From Sipunculus nudus (Eukaryota; Annelida; Sipuncula; Golfingiida; Sipunculidae): a DNA stretch of 64,000 nucleotides. Shown here one piece after another: positions 27,101 through 39,100 of the stretch (positions are counted from its first letter, which is position 1; every line of letters begins with the position of its first letter). Below the pieces are notes generated by a model. It worked only from the letters and a program-made list of their open reading frames with translations. It was not told the origin of the DNA and searched no databases. The position numbers and the translations under genes are program-made. Location: NCBI GenBank assembly GCA_026874595.1, contig CM049308.1, positions 17,420,001 to 17,484,000 on the forward strand. Direction: 5' to 3'.

Positions 27101-30100
27101 ATCAACACCAATCACTGATCATTTGCGTGCATTCTGTGTCATATTCACTGTTACTGTCCACTTATAAAATGTCAGCCCAAACTGAAATGTAAAGCTTTGG
27201 CATAGCCCTAGAAGTGTACCTGTTCAAAGATTCAGAGAGTGGTTTGTCTTACAGGAAGTTTGTAGAACAGTATGGTATATTTAAGGATGCACTGCGTAAC
27301 CTATCAGAATATTAGAAAGATTTTAAAAACAGGATCAATGCTTACAGGTTAAATCTACCATTATGTTACCACACACATATATATATATAAACAATTATAA
27401 ATTATTACTTAATAACTTTTATGTTTTAAAACAGGAAGAAAATACAAACTGGTCCAGATTGCACAATCACTACTTTCGAATCATTCTGCACTATGTGGGG
27501 GAATACCCCTTTCCACACACCCCCTACACCTCTGCTAATTCGCGCTTCAGATATGAGCCCCAGGTCCCACTATTAACCACAGGCGTTTGACACAAGTTTG
27601 TGGTAAATTTATTCATACTATTCACTTAAAAGAAAATGACTGGATATCGCAGAATAGTTTTATGGTTTGATAAAAGCAAGCAGATTAAAGAAAAACAGCT
27701 CGCCCATTCCATGTGTTACTATATATCAACTAATTTCTCTAAATCCTAAATATCGAGTTACATAAACAAAGCCGGGAGATGGAGTTTAGAGCCTTCTAGA
27801 CTACCAGATTTTTCTACAGGAAAGCTTCCAGACCCAAAGAAGTATTACCCCTATTATATTAATTGCATGCATATATATATATACCTGTAATATCTATTAT
27901 ATATTATACTTGGAAATGAAACAGTAATGATAAATCCTGTCGCATTAAGAACTGGAAGTTTATTATTGATCCAGGTTCGTAAGGATAAAGAATTATTGAT
28001 GTAATCACTGAAAACATTTTAAGAGTTTTTGATAAAACAGGAATAATTATAAATGTTAGAATTGTCTTAATATGTTCAGATACAAAGGATAAATATATTA
28101 GAACACTGAACTTGCAGCGAAAAAAAAATTAATATTTGTCTTAGAAGTTTTACCCCACTTGGAAAACAATATTAGTGAAGGCTTATAAATCATGCCAAAA
28201 CATATTTACTATGTGTTTTCAATACCAAATTTCACAGATGTAACAGAAATTTAACAGTCAGCAACAAGGAAAAAGCATCAAATAAAGTTGGTCTCCAAAC
28301 TTTTAGTGCAAAACAAGTGACCCATGGGCCATGACGCTCAGCTTATTTTGACTAGGTGCTCATTTCTTTTATAAATGTTATATATTGCCAATAGCCTATG
28401 GCTAATGTTACTCTTTTGAAAAATGGACAGAAAAATCAAAATTTCAGGATTCATAGGAGATCTGCCGAGGAAAATGGATACTATTTCTACCCTGTCTGTC
28501 TGGGTGCTCAAAATCATGTTTCTGGTCCATAGCTAGCAGAACTTAGGTCACCATGAATCAATTTCAGGTTTCCAAGGAGAATGGCCAAGGACTTCCCTGA
28601 ATGTCATATTAGAAGAGCTAATGGATACAATTTGTGCCCTGTCTGACTGCTTAAAAGCATGCTTCTGGCCAGTAGCTTGCAGAATATAGGTCACTATGAC
28701 CTAATTTCGGGTTTCCGAGGAGAATTTGCCTAGAACCTACCAGGAAGTTGCGTAAGACGATTCTAGACCTAATGGATACAATTTGTGCCCCGGCTTTCTG
28801 TCTGGGTGCTTAAATAACATCTTTTCCTATAGGTCGCAAAATATAGGTCATGATGAACTTATTTTAGTTTTCCAAGGACATTTGCCAAGGACGTCTCAGG
28901 ATGTTACATTAGACGATTCTAGGCCTCACAGATACGATTTGTCCCGATCTGACATTCAGGGTGCTCATATGACATCTTTTTCCTATAGGTCGCAGAATAT
29001 AGGTCAGAGTGACCTAGTTTCAGGTTCCAAGGACATTTGCCTAAGATCTCCCTAAATGTCACGTAAGAAGATTCTAGGCCTAATGGATACAATTTGTGGC
29101 CCGTCTTACTGTCTGGGAACTCACAATCATTTTTCGGTCAGTAGGTTAAAAAATATAGGTCACCATGACCTGATTTCGGGTTTCCAAGGAGACTTGCCCA
29201 GGACCTCCCTTGATGTACAGTTAGAAAATTCTAGGTCTAACGGTTACGATTTGTGCCCTGTTAAAAGACGGACGCCCGGACAACCGGATGGACGCCGGAC
29301 AAAGGCTGATCGCTAGAGCTAAATCTAATTACAATGATCAGCAGGGGTTCCCTTGTTTTAAAGGTAACCCGACAGTGAAAAAAAAACTTACTTTGTACAA
29401 CTCTATACGACAGGGCTTCAACGGACTCCTTTATTTCTTACATTCTCCTATGAATAATTGCCAAGCTCATAAAAATCCCTGTTTTCCAGCATTTAGACTG
29501 TAATTCCCTATATTTTCCTATATATTGTCAATGGACAATATCGGGTTTCTAATTATCTGTTATTAATGAACAATTTTGTTATAAAGTACGGTTTTTGATT
29601 CCCAGTTCTTTTGTAGACCGGTACATGTACTTGTTGCAGTTAGTTATAAGGTTAAACCATCTATAAATCAATTAAACAGACCTTTAGGTGCTGTTTGTAT
29701 AACTAATGGTCATTGAATTAAAGTAACTAAGTACAAAACGACTGTGCAGTGTAAACTCCTACATTTTTGTCTCAGGTATTCCTTTAAAATTCCTATATGT
29801 ATTAATTCAGGGCTTGCTTAGATGTCGTTACGACCTTTACATGCAGTGGGGTACCTTTGAAAATGATTATTGTTATTACCTGTCAAAAGAGAACTATGAC
29901 TTGTTTATTTTATTATCTTGGTATTGCGTATTTAAGTTAGTATAACCAAACGATTGTTCCCATAAATTGTTGTATATTAATCTGCCGTATCATGTATCGA
30001 TGTTAGCTTGGAAATGTAGATAAAGGGAACCCAGATGTCTTATCTGATGTTGGTTTCAGTTCAGTCGTTATTGTGTGAGAACTGTTTCTTAGCAGATTCG

Positions 30101-33100
30101 TCAGCGTTAGTCTATACAGTTTCCTGTAATAACATTGTTTACTGTAGAATTCAAATGCAACGCACCTGCATACTTGATTATTCCCATACTTTTTCTCTGG
30201 TGTCCAATTTGGTATTCATGCACTGAACGAAAGGAGGTCTCGTAATATTGTACAGCGATTGGCCAAGAGCGGTTAGCATTTATGACGAAAGCATCAGTAT
30301 ATTTGCTAAAGCCGCGAGAGTAAAGGCACAATCTCCTATAGGTCAAAGCGCTGGATGGTGTAGTCTGGCCATTTGTCGGTCCAGAGGAGGGGCCAAGATT
30401 GTCTGTGAACTGATCAGATGAGGGGCTATTTTCCGTTGTATTGTATGTCAGAGTCTGGGGGCGGCCAACTGAATTTCACTAACGGACTTGTGAATTGTGT
30501 TTACAGAAGGAATTGTAAACAGCCGATGTGTATCTACCGTGGTGGAGCCCAGCGAACAGGTTAAAGGACAACTGATACGCTGATCTGTCTGTATGGTACC
30601 GAATACTGTCGTGTGTGGTGGCATATCCGGTACAGATTACTGGAGTCATCCAGGGTGATACTTCAGTGACATACATTGTCTGAGGCATGCTGCATTTAAC
30701 GCTGTGTGTCTTTCTGTCAGCGATTCAGAGAAGCGAGTACCTCAAAGGTAGAGACTGTGTTCAGCAAGTGATTTGTTTGACGGCTAGAAATGCTTGTGTA
30801 TCGTGTGTATGAAACCATCAGGACCCGGGGAGTACATTCCTAAGTCACGGGCGCGACGATCATGTAACCGGCGGCTTATGTGCCGGGCGAACTTTCTGTA
30901 AAGTGTGCATTCAGGATTAATCAGGAGTCTGTGCATTTGTGTATTTATGTGAACTCTATGTATATTGTGCCATGTGTGTGGGACGCCTCTCCAGAGAAGC
31001 GTGAGTTAATTTTATTATACTTTTATTATTTATGTTACACACGTCTTTCTCATCATTCGGATTGTATGTGTGAGCTTCAGCCGGTTAAGTTCACCGTTTC
31101 AACAACCTAGAAAATCCATTCCTTCGGGGATGTGACACTTCCGCTTTTGCTTCTAAGTGCCATCTAGTTTCCAATCACAAAACGATTCAAAAGTCTTAAA
31201 TATCTATCTTTTCGATTAAGCTTTAATCATATTACAGCGCAACGCAGTGAAACGGTTTGTATTCTCATTGGCAATCCAATCAAATGTATAAGAAAATACA
31301 AAGGAATTATCTAATTTTAAAGTCTTGCTCAAACTGTGTCACTAAATGGGCACAAGATGGCGATTAGATGCAATAGCGGTTTCGCCGTAATTAATAAGTG
31401 TGCTCTTTAAACAAGTGACCCATGGTTCATGACGTTCAGCTAACTAGAACAGTCTATAATGTTAACATTTTCAACTGTGTCAACAGCAGTCCTGAAGAAC
31501 TGCCTGCTCAGATTTTCATCCTTTTTTCAAATAACCATGCATCCTACTTGTGCAGATGATGCACACTATTTTAGTCTTGGGGTTGAGTGCAAACGTTTTG
31601 CTTTGCAGCCCAGAATACTTAAAAAAGTCTGATTTTCTAAGTGCTAAACCGCATGTAACTCCTAAAAATATGGATCACAGTGGCCTAATTTTGTTATGCA
31701 GCGAGATTAACCAATGAAAGAAGACATGTCTAGGTCAAACATTCAAAATTTATGCCTTGTTAAAAACTGGCCAGTCGTAACAACTGGCCAGCAGTCAATG
31801 TGAAAAATGTAGATGGCGCCACCATTCTTCAACAGCTAAAGGGCTATTCATGATCAATAAACTTGCTGAATTTCAGAAAGAATTGTGAAATCATTACTGG
31901 GCTATTTTATCTAAAGTATGAATTTCATAATTCAACAGCTGAAAATGTAGAAATTTTGCAATTGTGTCCGCAACAGTTCTGAAGAACTGGCTTGGCCAAG
32001 TGTCTTCACTTTTCCCCATGGTAACAGTGATATATTTGCCGTAAGTTTAAGGGTTGAGAGCAAACATTTTGCAGCCCAGACCACTAATATAAATCTACGT
32101 GTTAAAACACAACAAGTGACCCATGGGTCATGACGCTCAGCTGACTGGGAAGAGATTCGCAAAAGGAAATTTTATCATCAGAATGGTAGTATATACCCAT
32201 TCAACTGAAGCATCAAACAGATTAACCAACAGGCCAAGATTTAGTCTGTATTTATATATCTCAAAAATAGAGAAAAATGTGTAAACTTTTAAAACTAGAA
32301 TACGGGTAACCGACAAGTGACTACATGTATCTGCCAAAATCGGATAGTGGGGCATGGATTGAGTGGAAAGGGGAAATAGAGTGAGGTATGTTGCATATTA
32401 GCATGGATGTCTGCAGCCTAAATGTGTATGTAGGTTGTGCCACCTACCACAAATCCAGAAAGCTGTCCAAGTTGTATACACCTGCAAAATTTTAGGCAGA
32501 AAAGTCAAACCACTACATGTATATGAGCGATTTTTGCCCATGGCAGACAAACAGACAAACACTGTGCAAAAATCTTTGCAGGTAACCCCTCCAGTTTTGT
32601 GTATGATAAAGACCTATGTGAGATCTAAACACATGCACAATTTTGGCCCAATCGGTCAAATGGTTCCTGAGATATGAGCTTGGATGTGTCCAGCGTTAAC
32701 TAGAATGTAGGTGGCGCCACCTGTCATAAAATCAAGAAAGCTGTCCACGATGTATAAACCTGCAAAATTTTAGGCAGTTATGTCGAACCACTACAGAGAA
32801 ATGAGTAATTTTAGGCCACGGCAGACTAACAGACAGACGCTGTGCAAACATTGTTACAGGTGGCGCCACCATTTTTTGTGTATGTTACAGAGCTATCAAA
32901 GGGCTACATTTGTATAAATTTTATTTCCTGATCGGTCAAACGGTTCCCGATATATAAGCTTGGATGTCATCAGTGTGAACGTGAACGTAGGTGGCGCCAC
33001 CTGTCATAAAATCAAGAAAGTTATCCTGGATGTATACACATGACGAATTTCAGGTGAATTAGTCAATTCACTGCAGAGATATAAGTGATTTTAACCCAAG

Positions 33101-36100
33101 GCAGATGAACAGATGGACACTGTGCAAACATGGTTACAGGTGGCGCCACCATTTTTTGTGTATGTTATAAAGCAATCCAAGGGCTACATTTGTATCAATT
33201 TTATTTCCTGATCGGTCAAACGGTTCCCGAGATATGAGGGTTTATGAGTGGAAACAGACCCACAAATGGACACTGGATAGAGAGGAAAGGTCAGAGGTCA
33301 ATGCAAATTGGTTAGGCACCAGTTCACATGTGACCCGATAATAGGTGTAAGTTTGGGAAAAATCGGTCCATTAGTCTCCGAGGAGCTCTCTGGAAACGAA
33401 CGCCGCAGCGGCGGAGGAACTCGGTCAAAAACATAGTATCCGCAAAACTTCGTTTTGGCGGATACAAAAATACAGGTGGCTCCACCAGTCTGCAGAAACT
33501 AATAAAAACATCTAATGGTCAATATCCATGCAAAAATCATGGTGATCTCTGCATTAGTTGTTCAGATACTTCAGTTTTTGTATCAAATTGTCCATTATTC
33601 TGAGGGATACTTCGGAGTCCTATAGCTTGAAGGATATGGGTAACAGAGACCTAATTTCAAGTTTCCACAGGCACCTTTCATGGGCCTCCTTGCATGACAA
33701 GAATGAAGATTCTAGGTCCAGTTGTTGCGATTTGTACCCTGTTGACAGATAACCACATCTTTAAAGGTCTCAAAAAAAAGAAAAAATTCGTAAAAATTTG
33801 AAAAAAAAATATAGGTGGCACACCCAGTCTGCAGAAACTGATGGAACAGCTCATGATCAATATGTATGCCAAAAATCATGACCATCAGTGTTGTAGTTAT
33901 TGAAATACTGCAGTTTTTGTATCAAATTTTCCATTATTTGGGGGGGGGGGGGGTATTTTGGACCCATACAGCTTAAAGAATATGGGTAACAGAGACCTAA
34001 TTTCAAGTTTCCATGGAGACTTATCATGGGTCTCCCTGTGTGTCAAGAACGAAGATTCTAGGTCCAGTCGTTACGATTTGTACCCTGTTGACAGATAACT
34101 ACATCCTTAAAGGTCTCAAAAATGGAGAAAACAATTCGTGAACATTGAAAAATACAGGTGGCGCCACCAGTCTGCACAAACTGATGAAACATCTCATGAT
34201 CAATATGTATGTCGAAAATCATGACCATCAGTGATGTAGTTAATGAGATATTGAAGTTTTTGTATGAAATTTTTGACTATTCTGGGGGGTAATTTTGGGC
34301 CCCATAGCTCGAAGGATATGGGTAACAGAGACCTAATTTCTGGTTTCCATGGAGACTTTTCATAGGTCTCTCAGTGTGTCGAAAATGAAGATTCTAGGTC
34401 CAGTCGTTACGATTTGTGCCACGCTAACAGATGACAGCATCCTCAAAGGTCTCAAAAATAGAGGAAAAAATCGTAAAAAATCAAACAGTACAGGTGGCGC
34501 CACCAGTCTGCAGGAACTGATCGAACATCTCATGATCAATATGTATGCCAAAAATGAAGACCATCAGTGATGTAGTTATTGAGATATTGAAGTTTTTGTA
34601 TGAAATCTTTTACTATTCTGGGGGGTACTTTGGGGCCCCATAGCTCAAAGGATATGGGTAACAGAGACCTAATTTCTGGTTTCCAAGGAGATTTTTCATG
34701 GACCTGTCAGTGTGTCAAGAATTAAGATTCTAAGTCCAGTCTTTATGATTTGTGCCTTGTTAACAGATGTTCACATTTTTAAAGGTCTCAAAAATAGAGA
34801 AAAAAATTCGTAAAAAATCGAAAAATACAGGTGGCGCCACCAGTCTGCAGGAAGTGATGTAACATCTCATGATCAATATGTATTCCAAAAATCATGACCA
34901 TCAGTCAAGTAGTTAATGAGATATTGAAGTTTTTGTATGAAATTTTTGACTTTTCTGGGGGGTACTTTGGGGCCACATAGCTCGAAGGATATGGGTAACA
35001 GAGACCTAATTTCTGGTTTCCTAGGAGATTTTTTATGGACCTCTCAGAATCCCAAGTTACAAGGTTCTAGGTCCAGCGGTTACGATTTGTGCCTGGTTAA
35101 CGGACGGACAGACGGACAGACGGACAGACGGACAAAGAGTGATCGCCATAGCTCAGATGACTTTCAGTCAGCTGAGCTAAAAACGCACGTAATTTCCAAA
35201 ATATAGGTTACAGTGACCTTATTTTTTGTATCGAGAGAGATTTACCAAGGATCTATCAGGGTATCAAGTAAAAGGTTTCTTTGTAAACGTTTACGATTTG
35301 TGCCTTGTTAAGGACGGAAGAACGGGCAGACCGCCGGATGGACCACTGACAAAGGGTAATCACTATTGCTCAGATGACCTATGGATCCGGTATCGGCCAT
35401 GAGAAATTACTTGATTTTGCATATTGCCATGTAAAACTCTATGTGTTCGAATTCATATTCGTGAAATAAGCCGAGTAATCATATAAATGCCTTATGGATG
35501 TTCCTTTGGTCAATCCAGCTCTCTCAGAATATACCGATTTACATGTTAAAGGTGAATATAAGATACTAGAATTTTGCATTCAGAGATCGCAGACCTCTGT
35601 CAAGGCAGCTCGTTATTCCCCTTATGGCATTGTCAGAAATGTAGCATTTTTCCTTTAAAAAAATCATTAATCCAAATGGTGATCAGGATTACACCAACAA
35701 CTTAATCATTTGTTCCTTGTTTCATTGCCGAGCTATCCTTAAAAGATTTCCATTAAAATCCGTCAATAACTTTTTTGAGTAATGTTGTTAACAGACTAAC
35801 AGACAAACTAACAAAAAAAACAAACATACCAACGCCGGCAAAAACTATGACGAAGGTGAAGGTTGTCAAAAGAGGTGTAGTTTAACAAATAAGGAAATAG
35901 ACAAGAAAGCGTGGATTGTCATCATAAATGAAAATAATGCGGTTACATAGGAATAAAATGCGAACATTTCTATGATAGGAAATGATCCGTAGACCCGCCC
36001 TTGAGATTTGTTTACACATAAATAACTCAAATGAGTACTTAAAGGACTGGTATTACTTACTTTATGTTTGCTGGACTGTCAGTGGCCACGCACGCTCCAC

Positions 36101-39100
36101 ACGTGAGCACCACCTTTTTTCCTATACACACGCCGCTGCACGAAGTAAGTCCGTTTTCAATATAAGCCATGTGATTCGCATACATTCCAGTTGGATACTC
36201 AGCCCCTATGGGTAAAAAAGAACAGATGCAAGATTATTAACTTGGTAATAAAACGATATGACACAGGACAAAATTTAAACCAGCAGAATCATAACATCAA
36301 CGATTAAATGCACATACTCTGAAACGTGGCAATGTTATAAATATCCCTCACAATATATGATAACAGGGTAGGCAAGTTTTGTTTTTTTTTTTTTTGATTT
36401 TTTACACTCAAGTTATTAACATCATTAATTAACGTCAATTTACGTCATATCAAAACATGTTTTTACACCCTTGTGCATATAAAATACTGTATGAAACCTA
36501 TGTTTGCTCTGAAATGAACAGGTTCAGCTGAACAACAGTATCTAGTAATGATCAATTTGGTATCTCAATCCTACACTTATAATATGTCAAATGGACAATA
36601 TGCTTGACAGTCAGGTGAATGTCCAGCCTGCAATTTGGTTCATGGTTTCCTTCCCAGCTAGCCACTGGCTTGCGCTCTTCAATCAAGGATGAATGGCAGT
36701 CCCCTTGTCTTTTATGGTACTCTACTGGCTATACGCTAAAGTTCTCAAAGGGATGGGTCGTCTTTATTACATCATCCTCAGCCATCAAATGTTATTTACT
36801 TTTTGACAGGCTACACGGCCACTTAAGCACCCTAAATGCCAGCAAAATGCTGTTTAGGGGAAACACTGCTGAGAGTCCAACGGAGGGTGTGATGGAGGAT
36901 GACGTCAGAACTTTAAATCCAATGGACATTTGCATCATGAATGGTTTGGTTAAATTGTAGCCCAGCTGTTTTTTTAAAGTAGCCCAACTAGACACAAGAA
37001 AGCTTTCGAATATGTATCATGGGGCTCTGAGAGGAAAATCGCAAATGGTATCACTTTGCATCAACATTTATGCAGAAAATGATTTTACTGATTGTTTACA
37101 TCTCTCTTAGATTAAAAAATAAATTTAATTTTTATTTTCAGTCGAACTCAACAATTTTGATCATCTTTGGGGCTAACCAAAGTTGTCGTAATTTGGGGGT
37201 GGTCATTTTGAAATTCTAAGTTACATGAATCATATATTCGGGACCAGGCAAGGTGGTCGTAATTTTTTGGATGGTCGCACTTGTGGGATGGTCGCAAGCC
37301 GGGGTTCACTTTATATCATATATAACAGGATATGCGTTAATATTTTTTAAAATTATTGTGAGTATATAAGAATGAATTTTAGTTATTTTCAATACTTGTC
37401 AGTTTTTTATGTTAATAACATTTTTTAACAGTTATTTACAAGTTTTTACAGCGTAATGTAACAAAATAGGTTTTGACCGTGAAAAAAAAAAACATTTTTA
37501 CATTGTAACATTTAACATTAATCTCGGAACTGTTAGGGGTCTTCTTTTGCTTAAACTATATATGAGGGCGGTTGCTTGCTTCTCTTTGAATAGAGCCTGA
37601 TATACTTCACGTCACAGGTAACCAGTAGGTCACCAGTGGTTCAAGTGTCTTTTTTTAACAAGCTGTAATTATGCATCAAAGACTTCAGCACATCTTAGTT
37701 TCATCCCGGTACTTTATCAGAAACTCTCATGCTATAAAGGTATGAGTAACATGCTGTTTCGTGTAGTTAACATTGGGTACATTCAGTACAATTAATTCTA
37801 AGCCGAGAAATGTATTTTAAAGATTTATATTGGATTTTGGACATAAGTTTTATGGCTATATCCATTAAGTCATTTCACTTAATCAGAAAATAATCTGACC
37901 ACATTAAGATTGGTGTAAAAGTACTGAATATCCACTGACCGTACCAACGTTATATTTTTTAAGGGGCTTTCGCTGTATATAAGTGTTTGATGACTATTTA
38001 GATACCTTTCAGATGGAAAGATTAAATTCTTTTAGATGGCAGGACCTTGGGCCATGTACTTCAGAGCTAATCAAGGTTTAAACCCTGACAGAAAAAAAAG
38101 CTCAAAGAGCATCAAACAACATGATCGTAGCTGCATGCAGGTGACGATTCTCACTGCACGTGACGCTTCTCACTGCACGTAACGATTGTCACTACACGTG
38201 ATGATTCTCACTTCACGTGTTGCCACTGTGCAAGTAATGCAGGTTGTAAATTAAAAAGAAATAAAACGTGTTGTGTTGTATGTTATTCTCATTCGTATTA
38301 AAGCCAGCTGTTCGCCTACCTTAAAACCAACGGGATTCTGGCTCACTCTGGTTATTCATTGATGTACTGCCGGTAATTTCTGTTAAGAACAGTTTTTATA
38401 ATGCCCTTCTGATGGGTGTATAGTTTATCTACAAAATGGGGACAATTACACAGCTAGGACCCGCAGCTGCGATGCACCGTATCCAGACGCCTGGTCAATC
38501 GTGTGCTACTGGGCTGCCACGTAGTCCGATGCCACGTAGTCCGATGCCGAAATGGAAATTTGTTACTGTACGTGCTTATTTAAACTAGGATTTGAAAAAG
38601 GGGGAGGTTACATACACGAAATAGGCCTGTACTTCCCTGATATTAATTTAGTATACTTTATGGATCTACCTATGAGATTCGTCAAATTTTATTTTTGCAC
38701 AGAATTGTTAATCTTTACTCCGCAGTGACTGTGCTTTTGTTTAGAAAATAACAACCTGAAATCATTCAGGTAACATTCAACTACTACCACTACGACTACT
38801 TGCCGTGTGGATTCCGAATATAGGGAACACACATATTGAAAAACTAATAGCTAGAGAGTTTTACCCAGATTATATCACTTGAAGCAGCTAACAGGGGTTG
38901 ATTTAGACGGAGCTCATTGGGCGCGCGGCCCCTCTTTTGACAAACAAAATCTTGATTACAGAAAAATACACACTTACCACCGAAAAACAGCGGCGGATTA
39001 TATTCCCAGCTTTGCATGCGAGAGTTATGTGTTAAATTTGCTAGCACACTCCGAACACTTATTTACGTATGCAAGGCTGCTAAGCTCCATCCCACCCATT

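Larger units (their letters stand above)
32111..35179 (+). mobile_element. Pearl/Helitron-like element, copy 5, most complete (3.07 kb)
   Basis: The 5' signature AACAAGTGACCCATGGGTCA contains a perfect 14-bp palindrome. The core holds two different tandem arrays. The 3' end has GGACGGACAGAC repeats (35101-35134), then GTGATCGCCATAGCTCAGAT and the hairpin TAGCTCAG...CTGAGCTA ending in CTAA at 35179. No gene product is encoded. Confidence 0.8.

Noticed and set aside
29056-29316. Open frames with a repeating GDLPRTS-like string
   Set aside because: The string recurs because the underlying 156-bp DNA unit is tandemly repeated; the frame breaks between units and the same DNA occurs in the other orientation elsewhere.
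30020-31128. A fourth LTR
   Set aside because: An LTR-like end (GATGTGACA) is visible, but no matching start, target duplication or second copy was found.
36619-36995. Overlapping frames on both strands (113 and 67 codons)
   Set aside because: No domain recognised, no splice context, and neither fits the host gene's phases.
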